DNA from: Flammeovirgaceae bacterium BBD 1991-12
GTDB taxonomy: Bacteria > Bacteroidota > Bacteroidia > Cytophagales > Cyclobacteriaceae
Direction of reading: 5' to 3'
Assembly: GCA_001657315.1 (NCBI GenBank)
Contig: LYSV01000004.1
Span: forward strand, 1 to 64,000
DNA: 64,000 bases
Part shown: one piece after another, positions 1 to 8,129 of the stretch
Numbering within the stretch: position 1 is the first letter of the stretch
Layout of the letters: every line of letters begins with the position of its first letter
Notes under the pieces: generated by a model
Told to the model about the DNA's origin: nothing
What the model saw: only the letters and a program-made list of their open reading frames with translations
Database searches by the model: none
Translations under genes and position numbers: made by a program

Positions 1-1
1 G

Positions 2-313
2 AGGCCCATCACCCTCGGACAAGCAAAAAGATGGACAAAGCGTTACAGAGATGAGAATCCAGGAGCCGTAAAAGCACATTTTTACGGATGCGAAAGGATT
101 CAGGCACTTTTGAACGAACCCGGTTGTAAAGGGATCAGGATCTATTACGGGATCGACGATGAAGGTAAAAAGAAACTAGTACTGGTAGGAGCCAAAAGAG
201 ATCAGAATAATATTCTTCCGACTGAATCGGGTAAGGATGAAAACGGCCAAATATTGGATGATGGTAGAGATTGTCCGGATTATTGCCCTGAGGGTGATGA
301 TCCGTTAACCTAA
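2..313 (+). CDS. Conserved hypothetical protein, 3' end only
   Basis: The frame is open from base 2 to a TAA at 311-313, so the gene starts before the window. The visible 103 residues include PITLGQAKRWTKRYR, then GCKGIRIYYGIDDEGKKKLVLVGAK, split here as two blocks (GCKGIRIYYG, then DDEGKKKLVLVGAK), and an acidic Cys-containing tail (DCPDYCPEGDDP). I recognise the pattern as a small cytosolic protein common in Bacteroidota but know no function for it. No signal peptide or membrane segment is visible in this part. A TTG at 110 is an internal codon, not a likely start. It is followed at once by a strong terminator and lies upstream of, but probably not in operon with, the membrane protein/histidine kinase genes. 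Confidence 0.7.
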   Translation, partial: RPITLGQAKRWTKRYRDENPGAVKAHFYGCERIQALLNEPGCKGIRIYYGIDDEGKKKLVLVGAKRDQNNILPTESGKDENGQILDDGRDCPDYCPEGDDPLT

Positions 314-325
314 TTAGAAGAATTC

Positions 326-360
326 AAATAAGGCTGTTCCGTGGAGTAGCCTTATTTTTT
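326..360 (+). terminator. Rho-independent terminator
   Basis: A 10-bp perfect stem, AAATAAGGCT at 326-335 and AGCCTTATTT at 348-357, has a 12-nt loop and runs into a T tract (355-360). It ends the transcript of the gene finishing at 313. Confidence 0.85.
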
Positions 361-476
361 CTATGATTAAACTTGGTTTTCAAAATACTGTTGTCCAATT
401 CAAACTGAGAATACTTTCCGTGAACCAAAAAATATGAGAATCAATTGTAATTTTGAGTAATCCAGTATTTTATCCG

Positions 477-1115
477 ATGTCAGTCCATGCTGTTTACTTA
501 GCAATTTTTTACTCTTCACTTTCAAGCTCAATTGCGTCTGCATACATTTCACTAAAAAATCAAGATCAAAGGCTGAGGCCCTTGATCCTTCTGGTAGGGG
601 CTTCAGTGGCTTTTGACCTCGTTCTTGGCATTTCAGCAGATATTTTGGATTACCACATACCTTATGTGGGATATTTCTATCGTCTGGTGGAATTTGTTCT
701 ATTGATTGAGTTTTATTCATATTTTACATCCGGCAAGAATAAGATCGGATTAAGAATCATTCAGGTACTTATTCCACTGACTTTTTTGGTATTCTTCGAA
801 TGGTCTGTCAGTATCGTTCGCCTGAATAACTCTATTCTTTTTTGCCTGGCACCAGTAATGCTATATTTTGACCAGGGTAGAACACTGGCATTCGGAGATA
901 TCCTTAAATCATCTATTTTTTGGGCCAATTCTGCAATCTTTATATACTTCTCTGGTAATCTATTCTTTTTTCTTCTTTTTAAATCAATTGCATCTACAGA
1001 TAGAAATGCTGCTCTAATTTCATACTGTCTTCACAACATGCTTTTAATCACCCGTAATATATTATTGGCACTATCGTTTTTGAAGTCTAAAAATATGAGT
1101 CAGCAGCATGCATGA
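477..1115 (+). CDS. Polytopic membrane protein, unknown, linked to a two-component system
   Basis: The predicted protein has about 212 residues with some seven hydrophobic segments spread along its length (for example AVYLAIFYSSLSSS near the N-terminus, PLILLVGASVAFDLVL, LLIEFYSYF, VLIPLTFLVFF, ILFCLAPVMLYF, AIFIYFSGNLFFFLLF and LLITRNILLALSFL), so it is an inner-membrane protein. I do not recognise a catalytic motif. Its stop overlaps the start of the histidine kinase by 8 bp (ATGCATGA), which implies translational coupling and a role as sensor or partner of that kinase. The start is placed at ATG 477; an in-frame TTG at 453 would add eight residues. No Shine-Dalgarno site decides between them. 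Confidence 0.75.
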   Translation: MSVHAVYLAIFYSSLSSSIASAYISLKNQDQRLRPLILLVGASVAFDLVLGISADILDYHIPYVGYFYRLVEFVLLIEFYSYFTSGKNKIGLRIIQVLIPLTFLVFFEWSVSIVRLNNSILFCLAPVMLYFDQGRTLAFGDILKSSIFWANSAIFIYFSGNLFFFLLFKSIASTDRNAALISYCLHNMLLITRNILLALSFLKSKNMSQQHA

Positions 1116-1896
1116 AGTTACAGATCTGGTCCTGATTTTAATCGTAGGAACTGGCGGTATGCTCTTTCTGGCCGGATCCATCATCTTCTTTGTAGTCTAC
1201 TACCAAAAACGTATGCTGCAAAACGAAATGGAGAAGCAGCAAATGGAAGGTGAATACCAAAAGCGGTTATTGCAGACTACCATTGAGTCGCAGGAAAAGG
1301 AACGGAAGCGGCTGGCCTCGGAGCTGCATGACGGTGTGGGGGCCATGCTTTCTGCCACCAAGCTCAACCTTAACTTCCTCAAATCCTTCACTCAGGATCC
1401 TGATGTACTGGGATCAGTGAAGGAGACCAAGGGTATGATCGATGAAACGATTGACACCGTACGCCGAATTTCCAAAGACCTGTTACCTTCTTCCCTGGAA
1501 AAATTTGGGCTGACTGAAGCCCTGCAGGAGTTTTGTGACAAGGTTTCCACACCCCAAACGGCCGTAACCTTTGAACAGGAAGCTAAAAGCCTGACATTGA
1601 GCAAGTCACAGGAACTGCCGGTTTATCGTCTCGTTCAGGAAATTGTTAACAATGCATTGAAACATGCAGACGCAAGAAATGTTTGTATCAGTGTAGCTCA
1701 AAATACGGGTTTTTTGCTTATAATAAAGGATGATGGCAAGGGCTTCAATGTTATGGCCACCAAAAACGACATTAACAAGGGAGTTGGATTATATAACATA
1801 GAAAACAGGGTGAACATGCTGGGAGGCCGTATGGAGCTTACCAGCGGGCATGGCGCCGGCACCACCTATAAAATCGATATTCCTGACCATGGGTAA
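1108..1896 (+). CDS. NarL-type sensor histidine kinase
   Basis: The protein has 262 residues. An N-terminal membrane helix spans about residues 6-32, followed by a Lys/Glu/Gln-rich coiled coil to about residue 68. Next comes a HisKA_3 dimerisation box, KRLASELHDGVGAML, with phospho-acceptor His74. The HATPase_c domain has the N box (EIVNNALKHA), a G1 box (DDGKGFN) and a G2 box (GVGLYNIENRVNMLGG). No periplasmic domain exists, so any signal must come through the membrane protein encoded just upstream or from the cytoplasm. The gene overlaps both its upstream neighbour and the downstream response regulator by 8 bp each, so the three genes form a coupled operon. Autophosphorylation and transfer to the regulator at 1889-2545 is the expected role. 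Confidence 0.93.
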   Translation: MHEVTDLVLILIVGTGGMLFLAGSIIFFVVYYQKRMLQNEMEKQQMEGEYQKRLLQTTIESQEKERKRLASELHDGVGAMLSATKLNLNFLKSFTQDPDVLGSVKETKGMIDETIDTVRRISKDLLPSSLEKFGLTEALQEFCDKVSTPQTAVTFEQEAKSLTLSKSQELPVYRLVQEIVNNALKHADARNVCISVAQNTGFLLIIKDDGKGFNVMATKNDINKGVGLYNIENRVNMLGGRMELTSGHGAGTTYKIDIPDHG

Positions 1897-2545
1897 ATGG
1901 ACCGTTTACATCGCCGATGATCAAACACTGTTCCGTCAGGGTATGAGCCGCTTGGTACGTTCCTTTAAGAATGTGAATGAGGTTAGGGTAGCCAGTCATG
2001 GGAAGGAGCTGCTGGACCTGGTCCATGAAAAACAGCCCGACGCCATACTCATGGACCTGGAAATGCCGGTAATGGATGGGATTGAAGCCACTGAAAAGGT
2101 CCTGGCCAAATACCCGGATGTGAAGATCGTGGGGCTCTCCATGCACAATTCGCATCAACACATCTTTTACTTTTTAGAGACTGGCGCACATGGTTTCCTG
2201 CTAAAGAATGCCGAACCTGAAGAGGTGGAAGCTGCTATAGAATCGGCCATAGAAAAGGATTTTTACAATAACCAGCTAACGGCCGAAGCCCTGCGAAAAG
2301 GCACCCTGGAAAGAAAGAAAGCTCAGGGCCGACCTGTATTCCAATCCAATATCAGCCTCACGGAAAGAGAAAAGGAGGTGTTGCTGCTGGTCTGCCGGGA
2401 ACTCACCATGCGTGAGATCAGTGAAAAGCTGTCACTCAGTGAAAAAACCATCCATAATCACAGGGCACGTATCATGAGCAAAGTCGGGGTTCATAATACG
2501 GTTGGTCTGGTAAAGTATGCCTATAGCATTGGCCTGCTGAAGTAA
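1889..2545 (+). CDS. LuxR/NarL-family response regulator
   Basis: The protein has 218 residues from ATG 1889, the start that overlaps the kinase stop by 8 bp (ATGGGTAA). The receiver domain (about 1-125) has the acidic pair D10-D11, phospho-acceptor Asp56 in ILMDLEMPVMDG, and a KN pair in place of the usual KP near LLKNAEP. The C-terminal LuxR-type helix-turn-helix (about 150-215) reads LTEREKEVLLLVCRELTMRE followed by ISEKLSLSEKTIHNH. It is the cognate regulator of the kinase encoded upstream. Its targets are unknown, and the next gene downstream is not close enough to share its transcript. Confidence 0.93.
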   Translation: MGKWTVYIADDQTLFRQGMSRLVRSFKNVNEVRVASHGKELLDLVHEKQPDAILMDLEMPVMDGIEATEKVLAKYPDVKIVGLSMHNSHQHIFYFLETGAHGFLLKNAEPEEVEAAIESAIEKDFYNNQLTAEALRKGTLERKKAQGRPVFQSNISLTEREKEVLLLVCRELTMREISEKLSLSEKTIHNHRARIMSKVGVHNTVGLVKYAYSIGLLK

Positions 2546-2653
2546 ATACTGATTGCTGGTTTGGGCATAGAGCATTGGGCATGGAGTACAGAGCCTTGCC
2601 GACCGTATTTTGCCAACTTCCGACAAGGTACTGCCCACAGATTCCACCGATTG

Positions 2654-2708
2654 GGGAAATTTACTCAAACCTATAGGTAAATTTCCCTAATGCCATTTGG
2701 ACCAAATG
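2654..2708. repeat. Two adjacent perfect inverted repeats, possible operator or attenuator
   Basis: GGGAAATTTAC at 2654-2664 is matched by GTAAATTTCCC at 2677-2687 (11 bp, 12-nt loop). Six bases on, CATTTGG at 2694-2700 is matched by CCAAATG at 2702-2708 around one central base. They sit in the gap between the response regulator and the receiver-like gene at 2834. Neither is followed by a T tract, so a protein-binding or RNA-structure role is more likely than termination. Confidence 0.55.
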
Positions 2709-2820
2709 CCCCTAAACATTTGATAAACAAATAGTTGTTTCTTGCAACAACCCCGCCTGTCTTCTCTTGAGTCAATCCATTAATCGGCCACATACTACCT
2801 TTATTATCCCCATGAGCAAA

Positions 2821-2828
2821 AAAGGAGG
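2821..2828 (+). promoter_or_regulatory. Strong Shine-Dalgarno site
   Basis: AAAGGAGG lies 5 nt before ATG 2834. It is notable because most genes in this window have no recognisable Shine-Dalgarno site; it fixes the start of the receiver-like protein. Confidence 0.75.
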
Positions 2829-2833
2829 CATCT

Positions 2834-3286
2834 ATGAAAACGACAATACTAATAGTTCATAGTGATGACGGAGACAGAAAAGGCATTCACGATATCCTCT
2901 CACATTTTGACTTTGACCTGATCTATGCCAATGACGGCCTGATTGGATTGCAGGCTGCCAAATATCTGAAGCCCCAGCTCATCATCAGTGAGATCGATCT
3001 GAAACTACTGAACGGCATTACAATGGCTGAGATGATCCGAAGAGATGAGCAAATAGGAGAGTCCTCCATACTGTTCCTTCACCACCGACTGGATATGGAT
3101 CTTATTCAGGCAGCCAGAAAACTGTCCTCCAAGGCATTTCTGATCAAGCCCTATGTTGATAACTCTCTTATCTACGCTGTAAAAAGAGGGTTGGAACAAC
3201 CCAACCTCACCAGCTCCAAAAACAAAACCCCGGTTCCTTATGAGGAATGTCAAATGAACCGGATGAATAATCAGCGGTATGCATGA
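2834..3286 (+). CDS. Atypical stand-alone receiver-domain protein
   Basis: The protein has 150 residues with a CheY-like fold over about residues 1-125 and no output domain. The acidic pair is kept (D11-D12 in HSDDGD) and so is the switch lysine (K105 in FLIKPY). The phospho-acceptor position is Glu53 (LIISEIDLKLLNG) instead of Asp, and the conserved Thr/Ser switch is replaced in ILFLHH (His83). Asp-to-Glu changes at this site can mimic phosphorylation in some receivers, so the protein may be locked in one state and act by protein contact. The C-terminal 25 residues are polar and probably disordered. It lies 289 bp after the two-component operon behind its own strong ribosome site and two inverted repeats. 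Confidence 0.85.
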   Translation: MKTTILIVHSDDGDRKGIHDILSHFDFDLIYANDGLIGLQAAKYLKPQLIISEIDLKLLNGITMAEMIRRDEQIGESSILFLHHRLDMDLIQAARKLSSKAFLIKPYVDNSLIYAVKRGLEQPNLTSSKNKTPVPYEECQMNRMNNQRYA

Positions 3287-3843
3287 CAGATCAGGGCTAT
3301 CCTGGTCAGTAGTAGTGGTGTGAACTTTCACTTTCAAATGCCATAAAAATCATATATTTAGCCTTATTAAGATCAAAGGTCTTAAGCAGTGCTATAATGG
3401 GTTTATTCGGATAGTCCAAAACTGGCTAAAAAGGTGGCAACCCTGTAACTGAGTATTTTGGGGACAGCTGACATCTTTATGGATCCTGTAAAAGGAAGAT
3501 GTTCTGATTTCCTATTCCTGTTATTGGTGACCATCAAAGCCGGTTTTATACGCAATTTCCAAGGATACGAAGGGTTGAATACGAGGTTGGGACAGGACAG
3601 GGGCTGTTGCTGCAGAAGAAAGAATTCTATGGTTGCACACAATTTGAAAATCACAGGACACAGACAGGCCGCCAAAGAGCATGGATTTTCGTATGTGGTA
3701 AAGAAGATCACCGAAAAGGACTTCAACCTGGTGTACAACTGAAAATTGAAGAAGTTTCGTCTTGAGGAAGAATCTCTTTATGGAGGCCTTAAAGCGAATT
3801 TTTTTCACTAAACCCTTAATCATCACTAACAACTCAACAAGAT
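3287..3843. other. Intergenic stretch without a supported gene
   Basis: Open stretches exist on both strands (for example 3458-3742 plus and 3403-3738 minus), but none has a recognisable domain, a ribosome site or a sensible composition. I see no clear hairpin. A promoter for the operon at 3844 should lie near its right end. Confidence 0.5.
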
Positions 3844-4923
3844 ATGACCGGAAGTGTAGCTCTTGATATAATAATCGGGTTGGTTTTTATTTATCTGCTA
3901 TACAGCTTATTAACGTCCCTTATTGCCGAAATAATTGCAACAAACCTTGGACTCAGGGCACGTAACCTTCACAGCGCACTTTGTCGAATGCTGGATGAAG
4001 AAGAAGTGGTATCGCTGGTAAAAAACAGGGACACGTCGGGTCTCGTCAACCAGCTTTATGAGCATCCTGAGATCAAATCGCTTGCTCCCAACCGTTTTTT
4101 TAGTAAGCCGTCATCAATTCCATCTGATACCTTTGCACGCGCATTGGTGGATACCTTAAAAACCGGGCATGAGCGACAAAACTTCAATGATATTAAGAAA
4201 GGCATCAAAAGTTACAAATTACCTGCCTCAGTGGAAGGCTATTTGCTGAACCTGGCGGAAAACAAGGACCAGGAAACAATTGGGTTTTCTAAGGCAGTTG
4301 AAAAATGGTTTGACAACACAATGTATAATGCTACCGAATGGTATAAGCGCAATATGCAGATAATGCTTTTTTTAATTGGCCTGTTACTGGCCTGGGTGTT
4401 TAATGTGGACACTATCAGTATCTCCCAAAAGCTTGCAGTAGATAAAGATGCGCGTGATCAACTTGTACAACTTGCATCAAGTCATATTCAAAACAGGAGT
4501 TTTCAATCGCAATTAGATTCATCAGGTACAATAAACAGTGCCGAACATGCCCAATACAAGGCAAAAATGGACTCCCTGGTCAGCATTAAAAATGAATTGA
4601 TCAGAAGTATTGATCAGGCGCAAAACGTCATAGGTGGTGGAACATGGTTGCCCGATACCTTGTGGCTGGGACAACATGGAATATATCCTTCGAGTATCGC
4701 GAGTTCATTGCTGCCTCATACCAAAACTCAAAAAAAACAGGATAAGTACTATCTCAGATTCAGCTCAGGTGATAGGATTCATTATGCTGTGTATATGCTC
4801 TTCCATAACATAGCTGGCTATCTCATCACAGCCATTGCGCTATCACTCGGTGCTCCGTTCTGGTTTGATGTACTGAACAGGGTCATGAAGCTACGCTCGG
4901 CTATTGCAGTTAAGAATAAATAA
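3844..4923 (+). CDS. Membrane protein, unknown, first gene of the patatin operon
   Basis: The protein has 359 residues. Hydrophobic helices occur at about 7-30 (LDIIIGLVFIYLLYSLLTS), 170-188 (MLFLIGLLLAWVFNV) and 318-345 (IAGYLITAIALSLGAPFWF). The region between the second and third helices is polar, contains a predicted coiled stretch and a conserved-looking WLPDTLWLGQHG, and may lie outside the membrane. I do not recognise a family with a known function. It begins a compact set of four genes (gaps 9 bp or less, or overlap) that ends with a patatin-like lipase, so it probably works with that enzyme at the envelope. Confidence 0.7.
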   Translation: MTGSVALDIIIGLVFIYLLYSLLTSLIAEIIATNLGLRARNLHSALCRMLDEEEVVSLVKNRDTSGLVNQLYEHPEIKSLAPNRFFSKPSSIPSDTFARALVDTLKTGHERQNFNDIKKGIKSYKLPASVEGYLLNLAENKDQETIGFSKAVEKWFDNTMYNATEWYKRNMQIMLFLIGLLLAWVFNVDTISISQKLAVDKDARDQLVQLASSHIQNRSFQSQLDSSGTINSAEHAQYKAKMDSLVSIKNELIRSIDQAQNVIGGGTWLPDTLWLGQHGIYPSSIASSLLPHTKTQKKQDKYYLRFSSGDRIHYAVYMLFHNIAGYLITAIALSLGAPFWFDVLNRVMKLRSAIAVKNK

Positions 4924-4932
4924 AACCCAACC

Positions 4933-5289
4933 ATGGCAAACACTTACGTAGATATTGAAGACAACTATTCTCTAAAGTCGCAGGAAGATGATGTTTATGC
5001 TGATGTGATCATCGGAAATGCCCAGCCCGGAGCCTATTCAATCTTCCTGAATACTGAACTTATTGGCCAGAATAAACGAGTCAAGGCAGGCAAGGCGTCC
5101 GGGCTGGTGGACAAAAAGCTGGTTTTTTCAGTAGTCGTTCAGGATGAACGCGAAGAGACCAACTGGACCAGTGCGGAGATAACGTTGGAAGAAGGGAATA
5201 GCCGTACTTCATACGGCCCTTATTCCAGGGAAGTGAATGCTCACCTTGATACAGTTACATACACCATAAAAATCAAGATTGATGCGTAA
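4933..5289 (+). CDS. Small all-beta protein, unknown
   Basis: The protein has 118 residues with alternating hydrophobic and polar residues typical of beta strands (DVYADVIIGNAQPGAYSIFL, KLVFSVVVQDE, DTVTYTIKIKIDA) and no signal peptide or Cys. It starts 9 bp after the preceding membrane protein. Its last 8 bases overlap the next gene at ATG 5282. No family recognised; the strict co-directional packing is the only functional hint. Confidence 0.65.
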   Translation: MANTYVDIEDNYSLKSQEDDVYADVIIGNAQPGAYSIFLNTELIGQNKRVKAGKASGLVDKKLVFSVVVQDEREETNWTSAEITLEEGNSRTSYGPYSREVNAHLDTVTYTIKIKIDA

Positions 5290-6487
5290 ACTTCTTTATG
5301 TCATTGTCATAACTATTTTGGGCTTTCCGTCTTTTGGACAAAATGAAATCCATCATCAGATCCCTGGCAATCCGGCGTTTTCCATTCTTGATTTTGAGCC
5401 GGTCTCAGTGTTGAGACCGTCGAGCCCGTCAGAATTAACCACAAATATTCTAAACTCGTTTGATGAAGAAGGCCGTTTAAAGCCAAACCTTGGCCTCGAG
5501 GTAGCTCCATATTGGCTGAAGTCGAGACCCTCTTTGACACGTAAAGAATACCTCAATCCGACACTCTTCCAATCCATCAAACAAACCTTTCAGTTGTCCG
5601 CAGCCAGTGTTTTTGATTCCCTAACAGACACCCGGAGACAGTCCGTTGGTTTCAGGTTTCAATTGGTTCCGGGTAAACCTACAGAAAAGTATCTGGCCCT
5701 TTCAGAAGAACTGAAAGGCCAGCTCAATCTTTCATCACTCATTACCCCGGTACGGGCATTTATTGGCGATGAAGTTACGTCAAGACAGCAGGCAATAGAA
5801 TTGATCCTCAACAATCTGAAAGATTCGGAAGATGATTACAGTGATGAGTTCATTCATAATTTTAAGCTAAAGGCAGAAGAGTTAGCCACTGAATATTCTG
5901 ACAGCAGGGAGGGGATCCGGCAATTTGTTGAAAAGCTCAACACTGCTCATCAGAATGACAGTCTTGCCTTGAAAACAGCCCACGCTTCCAGAGAAAAAGT
6001 TGGCTTTTTCCTTGAATTGGCAGGGGCAAGCGCCTTCAACTCAGCCGATGAAAGTGGAGATAATCCCTCAGTGGCCCGAACCGGTTTTTGGCTTACTGCA
6101 TCAGAAAAATATACAGAACAGGACCAATGGATGTTGACGGCCAGGTACATGTTTTCATCCAAAGATTCTCTGACCACCAACTTTGATCTGGGCTTGAGCT
6201 ATATCAAAGATCTTGAACACTTTAGTCTCTCCATTGAAGCCGTGGCGCGTTGGTATGAGGTGGAATTCGATGACCTCAACGCAAACAATGAACCGATAAG
6301 AAGAGTTGAGGATGATTTTACCTATCGTCTGGCAGCCAACCTGACATACCATATCAATGAATTCATTTATTTGAACGCATCCATGGGCAAAAACTATGGA
6401 ACTCCTTTAGTAGCAGATGCTGATTTTTTCAGCATAATTGGCTTGAATTTCAATCTGTTTAGAAAAACCACCGAAGTAAAATTTTGA
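5282..6487 (+). CDS. Secreted or outer-membrane beta-barrel protein, unknown
   Basis: The protein has about 401 residues from ATG 5282; a TTG at 5279 is also in frame but less likely. A signal peptide (MRKLLYVIVITILGFPSFG, cut before QNE) leads into a polar region. From about residue 235 the sequence has amphipathic strands with aromatic ends (VGFFLELAGASAF, ARTGFWLTAS, QWMLTARYMF, HFSLSIEAVARWYEVEF, YRLAANLTYHI, FIYLNASMGKNYG, FFSIIGLNFNLF), which suggests an outer-membrane barrel. It sits between the small beta protein and the patatin gene and could export or anchor that lipase. No family recognised. Confidence 0.7.
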   Translation: MRKLLYVIVITILGFPSFGQNEIHHQIPGNPAFSILDFEPVSVLRPSSPSELTTNILNSFDEEGRLKPNLGLEVAPYWLKSRPSLTRKEYLNPTLFQSIKQTFQLSAASVFDSLTDTRRQSVGFRFQLVPGKPTEKYLALSEELKGQLNLSSLITPVRAFIGDEVTSRQQAIELILNNLKDSEDDYSDEFIHNFKLKAEELATEYSDSREGIRQFVEKLNTAHQNDSLALKTAHASREKVGFFLELAGASAFNSADESGDNPSVARTGFWLTASEKYTEQDQWMLTARYMFSSKDSLTTNFDLGLSYIKDLEHFSLSIEAVARWYEVEFDDLNANNEPIRRVEDDFTYRLAANLTYHINEFIYLNASMGKNYGTPLVADADFFSIIGLNFNLFRKTTEVKF

Positions 6488-6492
6488 GAATA

Positions 6493-7761
6493 ATGGCAGA
6501 ACATTCTTTTATCCAGTCATCCGACGTACAGGACTATTTGGCCAGAGCCAGAAAGATCAAGGAAAAAAATATCAGGTTCTCTGACATAGAGGACGCACAG
6601 GGTCATCAGTATGTGGACCTGGTTCAGGAAGGTGGTGGTGTCCTTGGTGTAGCCCTGGTGGGGTACACACATATTCTGGAAACGGCCGGTATTCGTTTCT
6701 TCAATCTGGCAGGTACTTCTGCCGGAGCGATCAATACCATGATGATGGCTGCTCTGGGGCCCATAGAAAAACCCAAGTCGGAAAAAATCCTTGATATACT
6801 CAGCCGAAAAGATTTATTCGACCTGGTAGATGGTAATAAAGCGATCAAAAAACTGGTTCAAAAAGCCATTAGGAAAGAAAGTGGCCTCGGATGGTCTATA
6901 GCGCTTAACGCGATCAGGATCTACAGAACATTAAAAAAGAGGCTGGGTATAAATCCTGGAAATGACTTTGAAAACTGGATAACCGATGAGTTAAGCAAAC
7001 ATGGAATAAATACGGTCGGTGACCTGAGCACATTGCGTCAGGCGCTTCCGGCAGGTCTCAAAAATATCACAGATGGTAACATAGAAAACCTTATCCCCAA
7101 GCTTGCCATTATTTCATCCGACATCACTACACATACCAAAGTGGAATTTCCACGAATGGCAGGTATGTATTGGCATAACCATGACGATGTGCCACCTGCA
7201 AAACTTGTACGTGCCTCTATGTCGATACCATTTTTCTTTGAACCATTTGAGGTCAGCGATCTCCCTGATACAGGTACGGAGAACCATCCGCTATGGGATA
7301 AGTATGCCAAATATTCAGGTCCCGTACCGGGAAAAGTGAGATTTGTTGATGGTGGTATGCTTAGTAATTTTCCCATTAATGTATTTCACCGAACAGATGG
7401 TAAAGTACCCAGAATGCCTACCTTAGGCGTGCGATTAAGCACATTTCGTGAAGGTTTTAGCAATACCGACAGTCTTATGGGTTTCAGTGGAGCAATGATC
7501 AGCACCATGCGCCAGATCCATGATTATGATTTTCTGATGAAAAACCCTGACTATCGTGAATTGATCTGCCGGATCAATGCTGATGAAAAATTCAATTGGC
7601 TTGACTTCCAGATGTCAAAGGAAGATCAGGTCAAACTGTTTGAGCTCGGGGCAAAAAAGGCTATAGAATTTCTGGAATCATTTAATTGGCAGGAGTATAA
7701 GGAATTGAGAAGTTCTATGAATACAAGGGCGTCGCTGAACCAATCTGCCTCAAATATTTAA
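6493..7761 (+). CDS. Patatin-like phospholipase
   Basis: The protein has 422 residues. Patatin hallmarks are present: the glycine-rich oxyanion loop (QEGGGVLGVALVG), the nucleophile elbow GTSAG with Ser76, and the catalytic Asp286 in FVDGGMLSNFPI, so the Ser-Asp dyad is intact. It would hydrolyse acyl esters of phospholipids. No signal peptide is visible, so it starts in the cytoplasm. The ATG at 6493 lies 5 bp after the stop of the barrel-like gene; an in-frame TTG at 6484 overlaps that stop. It is the last of four packed genes with a membrane protein first and a barrel third, an arrangement that suggests lipase action at the envelope. Substrate unknown. Confidence 0.92.
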   Translation: MAEHSFIQSSDVQDYLARARKIKEKNIRFSDIEDAQGHQYVDLVQEGGGVLGVALVGYTHILETAGIRFFNLAGTSAGAINTMMMAALGPIEKPKSEKILDILSRKDLFDLVDGNKAIKKLVQKAIRKESGLGWSIALNAIRIYRTLKKRLGINPGNDFENWITDELSKHGINTVGDLSTLRQALPAGLKNITDGNIENLIPKLAIISSDITTHTKVEFPRMAGMYWHNHDDVPPAKLVRASMSIPFFFEPFEVSDLPDTGTENHPLWDKYAKYSGPVPGKVRFVDGGMLSNFPINVFHRTDGKVPRMPTLGVRLSTFREGFSNTDSLMGFSGAMISTMRQIHDYDFLMKNPDYRELICRINADEKFNWLDFQMSKEDQVKLFELGAKKAIEFLESFNWQEYKELRSSMNTRASLNQSASNI

Positions 7762-7846
7762 CTCAGTGTTTTTAAATCATTACCATTCCTTAACAAACTA
7801 ACTTTTTGGTAGGGTATACGTTATTTTTGGCATAACCACTACCACT

Positions 7847-8047
7847 ATGAACGCTTTAGTTAAAAAACAAGCTATCCTTCAGTCGTTGGATTCGATGAAT
7901 GATAGTGAAATGGAGAATGTGCTGGACTACATTAAACAGCTATTGTACAACTCCGATCTGGACCGTGATTATCAGGCTTTTAAGAAAAATGCGATGGATC
8001 AGATCAACAAGGCATTGCTCGGGGATGAGCAATTGACCACTGTTTAG
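7847..8047 (+). CDS. Small antitoxin-like protein without a partner
   Basis: The 66-residue protein is acidic and helical: an N-terminal part (ALVKKQAILQSLDSM), then SEMENVLDYIKQLL and a charged C-terminal helix. The layout resembles small antitoxins of RelB/DUF2281 kind, but the match is by general character only. No toxin-like gene follows: the next 80 bp are non-coding and the next gene is convergent. It may be an orphan antitoxin or an unrelated small regulator. Confidence 0.6.
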   Translation: MNALVKKQAILQSLDSMNDSEMENVLDYIKQLLYNSDLDRDYQAFKKNAMDQINKALLGDEQLTTV

Positions 8048-8129
8048 TAAACTACTATGTTGGCTTAGGAAGGCTTTTTTGGTCACTAAAGGTTGAGACA
8101 AAAACCTGAGAAGCATTCAGCCAGATAGA

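Noticed and set aside
3458-3742. A 94-codon plus-strand frame and a longer minus-strand frame in the gap at 3287-3843
   Set aside because: Neither has a domain, a ribosome site or a credible composition; they overlap each other and look like chance frames.
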